Below are positions 1 to 11,656 of a DNA stretch of 64,000 bases, piece after piece. A model generated the notes under the pieces. That model did not search any database. It worked only from the letters and a program-made list of their open reading frames with translations, and was not told where the DNA came from. Source of the stretch: Paragordius varius (Eukaryota > Nematomorpha); the NCBI GenBank assembly GCA_964247055.1, contig OZ176056.1, positions 7,378,001 through 7,442,000 of the forward strand, written 5' to 3'. Position numbers and translations under genes: made by a program. Each line of letters begins with the position of its first letter. Within the stretch, counting starts at the first letter, position 1.

Positions 1-311
1 CCATTTAGGATGTTTGGATCTAACATTTGACGGCTTGGGTCAATTTTTACATTGTCATCATCTTTTACTAATTTGATTTTACCATTTTTATGTTCTTTAA
101 AGCTTTTCTTTTTAACTTTTTGGGGCCGTTTTTCATTGGCGTTTTGTGACAATCTACTAACTTCAGAAGATGAATCATTTAACATTGTATGATGAATAGT
201 GGTAGGTGGATTCTCCATATTTTCAGGTATAATATTGCTAAAGTAATTATTTATATCGGGCCATCCATGTAATTTTTCAAACAATTCAAGCGGTGTTGTC
301 GTTATATCCAT
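1..311 (-). CDS. Partial exon of an unrecognised gene (5' part; continues past the window start)
   Basis: The minus strand is open from an ATG at 311 to the window edge, 103 codons. The ATG lies just after an acceptor-like ATTCCAG, so this is probably the first coding exon after a 5' UTR intron. The protein begins MDITTTPLELFEKLHGWPD. It then has a polar stretch and a Lys-rich, probably nuclear, segment (KKKSFKEHKNGKIKLVKDDD). I see no catalytic motif, signal peptide or membrane segment and do not recognise the family. The coding call rests on the open frame, its base composition being richer in G and C than the flank, and the splice site. Moderate confidence that it is an exon; function unknown. 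Confidence 0.55.
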   Translation of the reverse strand, partial: MDITTTPLELFEKLHGWPDINNYFSNIIPENMENPPTTIHHTMLNDSSSEVSRLSQNANEKRPQKVKKKSFKEHKNGKIKLVKDDDNVKIDPSRQMLDPNILN

Positions 312-1781
312 ACCTGGAATAAATTAAATTCGCAAAATTTATTTATAAAAGGCAAAACGGATATTGGAAGTATAAGTAAGTATAAATTATAATAATGGAT
401 GTTACTTTGGGGTTAAAACAATATTGAGAATTTATAGCAAATGTAATATGTATATACAATATATGCCTTAAATTAAATAAGTATAATTACATATATTTGA
501 TTTTTTGATATATTAGAGCTTGTGGTGTTTTTTCACACACAATTTCATAATAAGTTGGAATAATGTGTTTCAAACGAATAATGCGAATATAAAATTATTT
601 ATATTTTTTTGAATTTTTTTTAAGATTCACAAAAATTACTATAGATGACCATAGGGCAACCATTAATTTTGATTAAAATCAATTTATGTATATATATTTT
701 CTACTTTTTTATCAAACTATAAAGTTATTTATCGTGTTTGAGGCATTTGATTTTGGTTTTTGCTTAAAGAACAGTTGTTGCATAGCACACAAGGAACAAT
801 CATAAATTTTTCTTTTTTCACATTTGAACCTATGATAAATCTATTATTTCATAAATATCGATTTTATTGTAATATGAGTATCAATTTCCCATTTTATGAT
901 ATATATATGAGTATATACTGGTTTGATATTTTATAAATCATCATAAAAGGAGTAAGATTTCGCTTTAAAACTCAAGTTGACTTTTAATGAAACCAATTAC
1001 TCATTATATATAATATATTAGATTTTATATCAATTAAAATAGCACTGTAAAAAATTTATAGGCTTTTAGATTAGTTTTTTTACAAAATTTAATTTTTATA
1101 AAATACCGTGTCAATCTTAGCAGAAGCTGGAAGGATTGACGGCAGCCAGGTGGTTATGATATAAAAAAATAATTTCAATTTATAATTTTTATTATTTTTT
1201 ATACTTTTAAACATAAGACCGTAAAATACAATCACAATATAACAATTTTTTCTTCTAGTTCTTGCGAATCCGATAGTTATTTTTAAAAAAATTAGGAAAT
1301 ATAATATATTTTCAAATGACCATATAAATATTAAATGGGTGCCAGTTTGTTTGAGTCAAAATGCGTGGCTCGAAATCTTGTATTGTCCCTATATTAGTTT
1401 ATAGACACAGGATATATCGGTTAATAAAACCAATAAAAATAATGTTGTTTTCCTATATTGATCAGAAAATTCGCTTCAAAGCTATACCATTTAACAGAGT
1501 AACTCTCGTTTAATAATAATGGATTAATTTATAACATTTTTCCCCTTAGGTTAACAGTTATTCTAGCTTTTTTGATTTTCCTCAAATATTAAAACACTGA
1601 TGCATATTTTAAAAAAGCGTTCAGCTAAAGCTTTATGCATGGAGAAGTACCTAACCCGTATGGATTTTATATAATCGCTAACTTGGGCTATTAAGTGCAT
1701 TAAAGTAACGTAAATTTCAAATGGATGCACGTTTGACAGAGGATAAACTATTGAAGAGATTAGCCACGTTGTTATCTAAAT
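312..1781. other. AT-rich non-coding stretch
   Basis: Presumably the intron or 5' flank of the partial gene at 1-311. I see no convincing coding exon, RNA gene or structured repeat. Confidence 0.5.
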
Positions 1782-2021
1782 CAAGGGTGCCCCACCGGCA
1801 CATGGAAAATTAGGGGAATCTCAAAATTGGCATGGCAAAAATTTACTCATACGATCCTGGTAAAATTGATATTTTCCAAACAATTTTTTATAAATAAATC
1901 TATATACCCAATTTGAAGAAAAAAGGTGGATAAAAATTGTTATATTTATCGTTTTATTCCATATATATCGATTTTTGGTTGAAAATGCGGCCCGCAAAGC
2001 CATTCGTGTTGGACACCCCTG
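1782..2021. mobile_element. Non-autonomous hAT-type element (240 bp) with 8-bp target duplication
   Basis: The ends are CAAGGGTGCCCC and GGACACCCCTG, imperfect inverted repeats of the hAT style. The element is flanked by a perfect 8-bp duplication ATCTAAAT at 1774-1781 and 2022-2029. Inside the right end the sequence reads TGCGGCCCGCAAAGCC, the kind of GC-rich subterminal segment common in animal hAT elements. It holds no transposase coding. A related element with similar ends lies at 48314-48592. Confidence 0.8.
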
Positions 2022-2029
2022 ATCTAAAT

Positions 2030-3262
2030 TACATGTGGTTAGTTCAAAATATTTTTGGTTGCAAATCGGCAGCTAAATGCAAGGATTAATTCAAAAAATA
2101 GCCCTTATTAAAACGGCAAATAAAAAATTGAAAAATTCTATTACCAAATTTAAATTGATCTGTTTATTTTTAGGGAGAATTGCCTAAAGGGGGATTTAAA
2201 TTTTAAAACTCCTTTCACACAGGATAGCATTTAGATATATATTGAGGGCAAATATAGCCCCAGGCATTTATACATCCTAACAATTTTCTTTTGTATATGA
2301 GTAGGCCTATATAATTCCTGGAAAGTTGTTTAAACAACATTTTTAATATATAAATATAATATTCATAGATTTAGCAAACACAAAAACATTCATCCAATTA
2401 TAATTTGATGGTAAGAGTTAATCGAAACAATCTCATTTTAATTTGAGAATAACCTATTAATTATACATAAATATGGGTTAACATACTGATTGGTACAAAA
2501 AATAGTTTATGAATTTGCCTTAAAATTTAATTAAAATATATCGAATTGTCATTGCTGTCGTTTATAGAAAACTTAAAATAATGAAGGCAAAACGTAAAAA
2601 TAATGAGGAAAAATTTATTCAACAGCCAAACATACTTTTTTTACAAGTTGATTTTTCTAATGATAAAATTCATTGTTTTGAATTGCAAAGTATAAAACAT
2701 AGATGTAAACGCAATTATTTACACATTTTACAATCGTTACTAAATTGTTTAGTTAAGATATTTTACGGTTTAAAAAAGTATGGTTGTGCTTTTAAAAAAA
2801 CATTTGTCTTATGTTTTTACGTTTTACTGTATATTTTCCACATATCTACTGAAATTTTAACAAACTAACCGATTAATATTATAAAATGAAGAAATGTAGA
2901 ATAAAAGATTAATAAAACCTAAATATATATCACTAAATAATATGTCTTTATAACCTTGCGTTTACGGCGTTTTACTTATATTTTGTCATTACATATACAC
3001 AAACTTAGCGCAATAATCAAAAAGTAATATTCATAATCAATACTAATGGGTCTATTATGAAAATTATAAAAAACGAATTATTCCAAAAAATACGTCTATA
3101 TCAGTCTCGGCATATTTATAAGTGAATTAAAAATTTTTCACTTTTGAATACCACCACTGTTTATAATTGTTTAAAACACAAAATTTAAAAATCCCATTTT
3201 TTCGAGCTATGAGGTTAAACTAAGGGGCCTCAATTTAAAAAAGGGCTTGGACCCTCTTAACA
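2030..3262. other. AT-rich non-coding stretch with one doubtful 95-codon ORF
   Basis: A plus-strand ORF at 2581-2868 (starting MKAKRKNNEEKF) has no recognisable domain, and its composition is that expected of random AT-rich sequence. I do not call it a gene. Nothing else is seen. Confidence 0.4.
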
Positions 3263-3270
3263 CATTCATA

Positions 3271-3532
3271 TAGAGGCGTAACTAGAGGGGGGAAAGAGGG
3301 CTGATGGCGCCATAGTTAAAGGGGCGCCGGATTTTTAAAATTTTTGATTTTATTAGGCATTTAAAAGATATTATTATTAAGCATAAAAAATCATCCATCC
3401 ATTGATGAGAGGTCATGACCACAGTTTAAATTTGACTATTTTTTTAGAATGCAAGGGGCCCGCCTGGAAAGGGAAGGGGGGCGCCATCAGGGATTTATGA
3501 AACGGGGTCCAGAAATGCAAGCTACACCTCTG
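3271..3532. mobile_element. Non-autonomous hAT-like element (262 bp)
   Basis: The ends are (T)AGAGGCGTAACTAG and AGCTACACCTCTG, imperfect inverted repeats. They are flanked by CATTCATA (3263-3270) and CATCCATA (3533-3540), 7 of 8 bases matching, which fits a hAT target duplication. Inside are GC-rich patches (GGCGCCATAGTTAAAGGGGC and GGGGGGCGCCATCAGGGATT). A diverged second copy lies at about 35395-35690. Confidence 0.7.
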
Positions 3533-3540
3533 CATCCATA

Positions 3541-4907
3541 TCAATACGATTCAATCATTTAAATTTTCAAATGATATTTATGCACGTCTTTCTAAGAATA
3601 TAAGCCAAATTTTTTTCGAGAATTTGTTATAATTTTTTTACTGCGGGATTAATAACTTAAAAAATAGCTACGTCACCCGCGGTACATTTATAAATATTGA
3701 TAAAATATCATTTTAAAATTGAGTTTTTCTAAAAAATACTTTTAAGCCAAAATATTGTTCAACCAAACCCCTTTTGTTAAAGGGGAAGTGGTTTAAACCA
3801 AGAGGTGTTAATTAAAAAATTAGGCTCAATAAAAAAAAGTTTGGACCTGATTTTTTCAAAACCATTATTTTTACACAGTGTTGAACAAAATTGATGAAAA
3901 ACCTTAAAAAAACGACTCAGTCATCCTAACTGCATTAATTATAAAAAATGTTGGCTTAGATTTATTTGAATAGGCCTATTCATTTCACCCAAAATCGTCG
4001 TAAGGCCCATATGTTACACTTTTCAAAAACACATATAGATATATGTAATAGAAAATCCCATACCTTAATACAATAATATGGCTGGTTAGATATTATATAC
4101 GTGATATAAATTTTGAAAAAGTGGCGACACGATCGGTGGTGTTATAAATGCTATAAAACAAGGTTGGACGGTTTCAAATTTAGTTTTAAGGCCAAGTTAT
4201 TTTAATGTTAGGATAGGGAGGGGGTGTATGTTACATTATGGTAAACTTTAAAAAAACTAATTCAAAAAATCAAAAGCGCGAAACTATCCGATTACAAGAG
4301 TTATACGTTGCATTGTTCAATTGATAGTTGTATGTTAATATATATATATATATATATATATATAGGAACTTGGTCATTTAGACACTAATATTAGAAAGGT
4401 AGGGAGCTATATTGAGTGGCTATTTTGAAATTACTCTCAGCAATTAATAAAGATTAACTACAGTCATATATTTTTAATACTACATATTTTCCCGATAATT
4501 ACTTTGAAATCTGAATTTTTCAGTTTATAAATGCATGGTATAATGATAAAATATGGCACTATAAAATATCACAGAATCTTAAATACGTGAATTATATCGA
4601 CCTTTTTAATATTTTAGCGACCAACGATGGAAAAACCTAATTATATACCATTGTGCTCACTAACCATTCTAAACTGGTTCGGTTTATAATTGATTCACGA
4701 CATAAAAAATTATAAAGTATAACTTAAATAAAATAGCACTATTTACAATCTAATCACCTATTAAACCACCATTATTAAAAAAAAATCTGTTATTAAACAC
4801 TTTTCAAGGATATGACCTGTATTAACTTGTCTTTAATAAAAAAAAATTCATTTATAAATGGGTAGAGTTGGAGACAAGGACAACAATATTCTTTAGTATT
4901 TCATTCA
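3541..4907. other. Non-coding, with a (TA)n tract at about 4339-4364
   Basis: AT-rich sequence with a short TA microsatellite. I found no gene or clear mobile element. Confidence 0.5.
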
Positions 4908-5148
4908 CACATTAAATTCACCCTGAACATTTCAAATTCACTAACAATAACTTTTGTGTTTTTGAGCTAATCAATTGATTATTACTATTGATATAATCTT
5001 TATAGCAGTTTATTAGTTTTTCTGTATTAGGTTACTTTTAAACGATATTTTATATAGTTTAAAATTTTTAAAAAGTATAAGTAATACTCGATGTTAAAAA
5101 ATCCATAATTTATTTTAGGGTGAATTTGAGTATAAATGGTTTGAATAA
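4908..5148. repeat. MITE family A, degenerate copy 1
   Basis: The left arm contains AAATTCACCCTGAACATTTC. The right arm contains TTTTAGGGTGAATTTGAG followed by TAAATGGTTT. This is the inverted-repeat layout of family A (see 30487-30773 for a better copy), with most of the tandem subunits lost. Confidence 0.55.
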
Positions 5149-5581
5149 ATAAATAACATAAAAAAATTATAAATGATAATAATCAATATTCATTATGCAG
5201 ATAATTGCAAATCGAATAACTTAAAAATTTCCCTAAAAATATTAAACGTATCTAATACTCTTTAATTAATTTAAATATCGATTTGGAGAATTGCTTCAAA
5301 GATTGGTGTTTTTTCGATAAGCAATATTTTTTTCGAAAAAACCTAACATTTGAACAAAAAAGCTACCCTACATTTTATCAATATAATATAATATGTTAGA
5401 TTGAGTTTGTTAATACTGTAATATGCCTGACTTTTATTGGGATAGAACAGGAAAGCCTAAGACAGATGACATGGCTTGTGCCGCATTCAAAAATATGTTG
5501 GCTTTAAAAATATCATTCTTATAATATCTATTATTCAAGTATAAACTGTAGAAAATATGTAGGGAGATAAAATAACTAATA

Positions 5582-5757
5582 CAGTATGCATTTGAATGGT
5601 TGCCTATTTCTCACTATAGTCGGGCAATTTGCAACACAGTAGTGTATGGAAAAAACAACAAAATGTTGAGTAAAATTATTCCTTTCTTTTTTCCATACTC
5701 TACTGTGTTGCGAATTGCCCAACTATAGTGTGAAATAAGCAACTAACAGTTGGATAC
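5582..5757. mobile_element. MITE of the CAGTATGCATTTTAATGG family, copy 1
   Basis: It is a long imperfect palindrome starting with TA|CAGTATGCATTTGAATGG. The arms contain GGCAATTTGCAACACAGTAG and, inverted, CTACTGTGTTGCGAATTGCC. The right terminus has diverged. The TA at the left edge suggests Tc1/mariner-type insertion. Other copies are at 12550-12740, 22421-22602 and 39168-39337, with a solo end near 43087-43105. Confidence 0.75.
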
Positions 5758-6434
5758 AACACATTCATTTCAGTTCGATTCAAACTGGGGTCGTTGGGTA
5801 CCCTCTTTTTTAAAATTTAATATTACCAAAATATATAAATTGAAAGCTTTGCAAAAATTTGCATTTATATAAATTTATTCAAAAATACCTGAGATTACTT
5901 TTTCAGAAGTAAAACTCAAAGGTAAAATTTAGCCAACATGACATGTGTCCATAATATAAATATAAAAATAATGGAAACTATACCACTATTCTGTTTATAA
6001 TATTGTTAAATGTGATTTAAAAAGGTTTATTAGCCTTAGAATCAAAAACACGATATTTTGCAAAAATGTAAAAATGTCGTCGAAGAAGTTTGCTACGGAA
6101 CTTTTTTTTCGAAAACTAATTTAAAAATTTTAGCTTATTTGTATAATATTTATTAGGATAGAAGCAAAAATTTAATAAACCGTTTCTTTCTGTATTTTTT
6201 TAACATAGTAACTATAATATTGTTTGGGCTATTTAGACACACCAATTCGAATCGAAGTGTTAAAATTTGAGCTAGTTCACAATGCCAAATGTAAATACAT
6301 GCGGAATTTGTTGAAATATCAATTTTACTATGATTTAGTAAATATTTTTGGATATGGATTAGAGTTTCGCAATTCGGTAGGCCGCGTATTAGACACCCCT
6401 GGTCGTCGATTATATATTTATATACTTAACTAAA

Positions 6435-6537
6435 TTATAGTAACAATTGAAATTATACGGACAAATGTATAAATATAAGGAAAATAATTTTTTCTAAAGA
6501 CAACAACCATACTTTTTAAATTTTATTTTTTAAATTA
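6435..6537. repeat. Half copy of MITE family B
   Basis: It contains AATTGAAATTATACGGACAA and CAACCATACTTTTTAAATTT, which match the left half of the family B copy at 23752-24026. The element stops where the palindromic MITE at 6538 begins, so it was probably interrupted by it. Confidence 0.5.
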
Positions 6538-6735
6538 CAGTATGAGTAAGTATACATTGCTAGAAAGTTATACATTAATTATCGCCAAATAGTGAACACA
6601 ACAAAGAGCAGTATTATTGGCTAATAATAGTAAAAAGCGAAAAAAATAAATATAAGCCAATAATACTGCCCTTTATTGTATTTACTATTTGGTAATAATT
6701 AATAACTTTCTAGCAATGTATACTTACTCATACTG
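6538..6735. mobile_element. Palindromic MITE (198 bp), TA target duplication
   Basis: It reads TA|CAGTATGAGTAAGTATAC at the left and GTATACTTACTCATACTG|TA at the right. The arms are about 85 bp of near-perfect inverted repeat (ATTGCTAGAAAGTTAT and its reverse complement), so a single strand could fold into a long hairpin. It has no coding capacity. The TA duplication suggests a Tc1/mariner-type origin. Confidence 0.85.
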
Positions 6736-6872
6736 TATATTTTATATTCCAAAGTATATATTCTTAATTACAATCAATTTGATATAGTACAGTGGTTAGT
6801 AATTATATTATATAAGAAAAATTAAGGTAAAAAAAGTATAAAAAAATATTTGTCTATATATATATATATACT

Positions 6873-7865
6873 AGCGTAAATCTCGTGCTGCTACTCAGCC
6901 CGAGGAAGTCCTTCGGACTTCTGGGAGGGGGGACATTTTTGATTTTATAAGCAATTTTCTTATGCGGCACGAAGTTAAATGATTCAATAGTCTCATAAGT
7001 TTTCTGAAATTTGGCTCCAAAGGCATGCTGTATCGATATGATGGCGCAGTTGTAGGCGGGTAACCCCCTACCCAGAGGCCAATATAAAAATGTAGTTAGA
7101 TAAAAAAATTTGTCTTTATACCTGGCATCGTTCATTCCTAATAGTTTATGGAAGAATGGCTTCAAAACTAAATAATAGTTCAATGATAGCACATTTTTTA
7201 GGGCGTAAAGGGCCTTTAACGGTAATTAAAAAAATCCGCTCGACTAAAATTTTTGACTTTTTACGGGTAATACTTTAAGCAGCTATTGAAATTATATGAC
7301 CTGATAAGTTTTCTGAAATTTAGCCCCAAGAGCATGCGATTTCGATATGATGGGTCAGTTTTTCGCGGGTAGCTCCTTACCCAGCGGCTATCATCAAAGA
7401 AAGGCTTGACTAAAATTTTTGCCTTTTAACAGGGAATACGTAGATTAATGAATTTTTACGGTCTCATACCTTGGTCGAAAAAAAGATTCAAAAAATTATT
7501 TTTATGGTTTTTTTTAAAAAATGGCATTTACGGGGGGAGCGGGTAAAAAGAGGGCCTAAAAAAGCGAGACGACTATGTTCGGCGCAATCGAATAAGTAAA
7601 CAAAAATCATATTTGAAATTGAATGGTCCAAAACGTTCTCCGGAAAATTGTCTCAAAGACACAATTTTTGTGGATTTATGTTTTCAAAAAAACGCGTTTT
7701 TTACACGGGGTGGGCCCGAACGGCCTATTTCAAAAAAAGGTCGAAGCTATTGTCGGGGCATTTATTAATGATTATATTTTTTCGATTTTTGGATTTGAAT
7801 GGGTCCACCGGTTTTCCGGAAACAGATCACACCAGCATTTTCCATTTTTATAAATATATAGATTA
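6873..7865. mobile_element. Unclassified GC-richer interspersed element with an internal duplication
   Basis: This ~1-kb block is clearly richer in G and C than its surroundings. It starts after a TA tract with ACTAGCGTAAATC and ends in TATAAATATATAGATT. Near the left end is a hairpin, GAGGAAGTCCTTCGGACTTC. Two imperfect copies of a ~90-bp unit lie about 300 bp apart; both contain AAGTTTTCTGAAATTT and CGATATGATGG (about 6987-7080 and 7299-7390). The ORFs inside are short and show no transposase. I cannot assign the class. Confidence 0.5.
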
Positions 7866-9441
7866 AATCCATGCAAATTCATTTATTTAAATTAAATTTA
7901 AATTACCTATCATAATAGAATATAAAAATTACATTCTTTAAATAAATTTCTACTTCCTATTATTATTACACCTCAATTAAATTGTTAAAAAACTATGGTT
8001 TGATTATTATTTCCCATCTATATACTTTTTATAAATTTCCAAAAAATTGAACATAAAATATTATTTTCATTAATTAAGCCCCCTCCCCCCCTCTCCAAAA
8101 AAAAGATTTGACGCCCCTAACTTTTAATTAATTTTTATAACCTTGAATTTTATGAGACAATAGTTTTAAATGTTTTTGAATTGACACAATTTTAGATATT
8201 TTTCGCTGACAAAGACTTTTTTCGTATGCTACAATGTTATCTAGTGTTTTATTACACATTTTAAAAGATAGAATTGATTATCTAATATTGTAGCAAAAAA
8301 ATTCAAAGGTAAATACGTGTTAATTTAATTTTTACTTTTTTACGGCGGCACTCCAATCTAATTCCACTATCATCATTTCTAACCTGTATATATAATATAT
8401 ATAACTGGTAAGTCTTTATTATTAATCTATTTGTAATTTTATATGTTTTTAAATTTAATTTTGCTCTAATACTTTATAAAACGCTCTCTTATCCTATTAT
8501 ATAACTGTTAAGCCTAGTTTTTGATTTGTTAGAGCTTTCAGTAAATAATTAACATAAGAACCTTTATACTCAACAGTTTTAACAAGTATTTTGCTATTTC
8601 CAATTTTGCGTTCTTTACTTTAAAAGACTTAAAACTATGATCAATTAGCATTATTTTTTGGGTTCATTTATAAAAAAAATTATACAAGAATAATTATTTT
8701 TTTTATTAGCGCGATATACTTTTTTATTTAGTGTTAAATTTAATCATATTATAAAATATATTTTTTTAAGTGATATTATGCAATCTGCAGTTTAAATTAT
8801 CACATTTTTCAAAATTTATCCATATAACAAATGGCCAATTAAAATATTTTAAAGAGGTCAAAGAATCAATTTGGTAAAAATCATTCAGAAATGCTGATAA
8901 ACCCATTTAATCCTGAACGCATGCTTAATAAATTTGGATGAATGCAATTATAATATTTTTTTAGATCGCCCTTTACTTCAAATATTATTTAAGGCCCTAT
9001 ATAAGACTTATAATGACCCCCCACTCATTGCTTGCTTTTATAATTATTAGCTATAATACAGTAATCACTTAAATATCTTAATGAAATAATTATTTTCTCA
9101 TAGTAAAATCACGATTCTCATGCTTTTGATTTGGGGCCTTTTAAAAATATTTACACTTTTGCTGTAATGCTCTATCGAAAAATTGTAAAATTTGCCCTAT
9201 AATGTTGCAATAGAAAGAGTTTATTTTTTAAAGTGCGTTTAAAAGTTTTCGCCCTTTTAAAATAAGCCAGTTCTCTATAATCCAAAAATTTTTTTGCAAC
9301 TTTTTTATTATATTGACATCAAAAAATATTTTTGAAAAAATGCATATTTTATTCAAAAATTTTAAGCGTTTTTCAAGCTATTTTGAAGCATGATAAAACG
9401 GAAAAACGCTTAAACATATTATAAAAACCCTTTTCCATATA
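7866..9441. other. AT-rich non-coding stretch
   Basis: It contains a short C-rich patch at about 8078-8118 that may be a worn repeat end. No gene, RNA gene or clear transposon is seen. Confidence 0.45.
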
Positions 9442-9600
9442 CAGAAGCATATGGCAAACAATATTAATCCATAAAAGAATAAAAAACTGTTTTTTTTTCA
9501 AGATCAACGATAGTTGTCTATACACCTATCCATAATATCCCCTTGTTTATCAAAACATTTTTTATAATTTGACTAACATTTTTTGCCATACGCTACTGTG
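9442..9600. mobile_element. MITE family D, diverged copy
   Basis: Left end TA|CAGAAGCATATGGCAAACAA, then ATTAATCCATAAAAGAATAA; right end TTTTTTGCCATACGCTACTG. These match, in inverted orientation, the intact family D element at 62804-62973. Confidence 0.65.
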
Positions 9601-10394
9601 ATTCTATGATGCTGTGCACTATAACAACTAAAATAAAGGTTAGTTTGCTTTGAAATATAGGTGTTTTTCACAATTTATAAGAAACCTAAATTTAAAGAAG
9701 GAATTTTAAACCAAAGAGTGTAGAGAAATAATCCACCTTAGAAAGAATAGTTATAATATTTTAAAACGTTTTTATACTATTTCCTCATGTCTCATAACAG
9801 TATGAAGTATCTTCAACAAAAGTTTGCTAAAAATTAAATTTTTGAACAAAGTATGCATTTTTCAAAAATATGTTTTTTTATGCCATAATCTGGTATTATT
9901 TAATATATTTTATCGCAAAATCTGGCATTTTTGCGTTAATTTTAAGAAAAGTAGTCCATTTTAGAGGGGCACAAACTTCAAGACTTTTGGAGCCCTAATT
10001 GCTATAGTTTTATAAAAATCTTGATTTGCTTGTAAATTAGTTTATTATATATTTTAGTTATATTTTTAGAAAATCTTCCTCATAAGTTGTTATTTAGCAA
10101 AATGTATGCAAATTTTGCCATTTTTTTGGCGCAATGCCCATAAAAATTATAATGACCTACTTATATCACTCGTAGACCCTAAAACCAAAAGCACCATGAT
10201 AATCCTGTTTTTATCAACAGATATTAATCAAGATATTTTTATAAGACCCGATTTTGTTCGCAGTGTAATGCAATACTTAATAATAGTATATTTCAATCTT
10301 AAGCACAAATGTATCAATTTTTACCACTTTCATATATTCATCTTAGATTCTTGTAACTTGAATCTCCAACTCACATCCCAACCCAAATTTATAA

Positions 10395-10715
10395 ATGTTA
10401 CAGTTAGCCAGCATCATTCAAACTTTTCTTACCCTTTACTTGCTGGGTCCAACATTGTTTAGCCCCCTTAATTTTTTTAGTGGGTGGCTAACAAATTCTT
10501 TCAGAAGCAACAGTTTTCAGGTTAGCGGTTGGCCTTATCATAACCCATATCATCATTATGGAGGTGGTCATGACCACCGAGACCACTCCGTAGGCGGATA
10601 TGGACATCATCACAATTATCATGCATCGAATCACTATCATCCACATCACTATTACGGATACCCGAGAGAAACTATGGATATTTTTGGGGCTCGGTTCCCA
10701 CCCTACCGATATTAA
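10395..10715 (+). CDS. Small His/Tyr/Gly-rich protein, probably secreted (106 aa)
   Basis: The ATG opens a hydrophobic N-terminus (MLQLASIIQTFLTLYLLGP, residues 1-19) that looks like a signal peptide. From about residue 47 the protein is dense in His, Tyr and Gly: YHHYGGGHDHRDHSVGGY, then GHHHNYHASNHYHPHHYYGY. It ends GARFPPYRY. Such composition is known from secreted structural proteins (cuticle, eggshell, silk-like) and metal-binding peptides; which applies here is not decided by the sequence. A polyadenylation signal AATAAA lies at 10771-10776, 56 bp after the stop. The gene looks intronless, though an upstream 5' UTR exon is possible. A longer overlapping ORF in another frame (10106-10462) has ordinary AT-driven composition and is probably a shadow. 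Confidence 0.55.
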   Translation: MLQLASIIQTFLTLYLLGPTLFSPLNFFSGWLTNSFRSNSFQVSGWPYHNPYHHYGGGHDHRDHSVGGYGHHHNYHASNHYHPHHYYGYPRETMDIFGARFPPYRY

Positions 10716-10776
10716 TTTTAATGATGGATTTTGATTTTGTAGCATCTTCAAATTTTTAGTAATTTGTTTAAATAAA

Positions 10777-11341
10777 TAATTATATCCCTATTTTCATTGA
10801 TAAAATACCATTGTGAAAAACTTAGGGCTGGGGTCCTGCCCATACAACTTTTAGTGAAATTTACATTTGATTTTTGAACAAATTTGATATTAACTTTGAT
10901 CTCAATACATCATTTAAAAGATTACGCATACATATATGTTTGGATTGTCCAAAAAAGTCGGATTTCGGGGAAAGATTGCAATAGATAAATAACGCAAAAA
11001 TAATTTTGGACGTCTATAGTTATTAAGATCCTTTTTGAAATCTATTCAAAATTAAATCCTTATAAATATGTGATTTTCTTTTACTCATTTTTTGATATAA
11101 AATTAAAAAATTATATAATTGGGCGGGCATCAGCCCCCCCCCGACATTAAATGCATGAAACATTATTTTTACTTTAATTTTGGGATTATAATAATTCAGC
11201 TACAATTGAATGGAAGTGAATATTCGATTACTACAAATAATCTTTGTCAAACGTAAAAATACAATTATGTGAACTAAAAGTAAAGTAAAAATTATATAAA
11301 ATTAAATGAAAAATGAAACTAAAGTTGATAATTGATTTCAA
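10777..11341. other. Non-coding stretch downstream of the His-rich gene
   Basis: AT-rich with a C-run near 11134-11143. No supported feature. Confidence 0.45.
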
Positions 11342-11656
11342 TATACCATTTACACCTCTAATCCACCATCCTTAAACAATTCAATTTTATTCTTGAACAA
11401 TAATTTAACCTTGAACATTCAAATTCACCATAAAATAAATTATGTGCTTTTCAATATCAAAAAGTTTAAATATATTTTAAATCAAATTTCATTTTAAAAT
11501 TATACCGAAAAAATAATATACGATGCTATAAAGAAATATTTCGTATATATGATGAGTTATTTAGCCCAAAACCCAATTTATTTTTAGGGTGAATTTAAAA
11601 TGTTAAAGGGTGAGATTGAATTGTTTGAGCGTGAATTTGACCTGTACATGGTATAA
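11342..11656. repeat. MITE family A, copy 2
   Basis: It starts TATACCATTTACACCTC and ends GACCTGTACATGGTATA. The left arm holds CAAATTCACCATAAAATAAA and the right arm TTTTTAGGGTGAATTTAAA plus further GGGTGA subunits. The inner conserved segment with ATGATGAGTTATTTAGCCC is shared with the other copies. Confidence 0.75.

Noticed and set aside
2581-2868. 95-codon ORF (MKAKRKNNEEKF...)
   Set aside because: No domain, no clear promoter or splice support, and composition expected by chance in AT-rich DNA.
6224-6405. Possible third hAT element ending TTAGACACCCCTGG
   Set aside because: Only the right end resembles a hAT terminus; no inverted left end or target duplication found.
7623-7866. Two overlapping plus-strand ORFs inside the 6873-7865 element
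   Set aside because: They lack transposase or reverse transcriptase motifs and reflect the higher GC of the element.
10106-10462. 118-codon ORF overlapping the His-rich gene
   Set aside because: Different frame from the compositionally striking His-rich ORF; no motif; likely a shadow.
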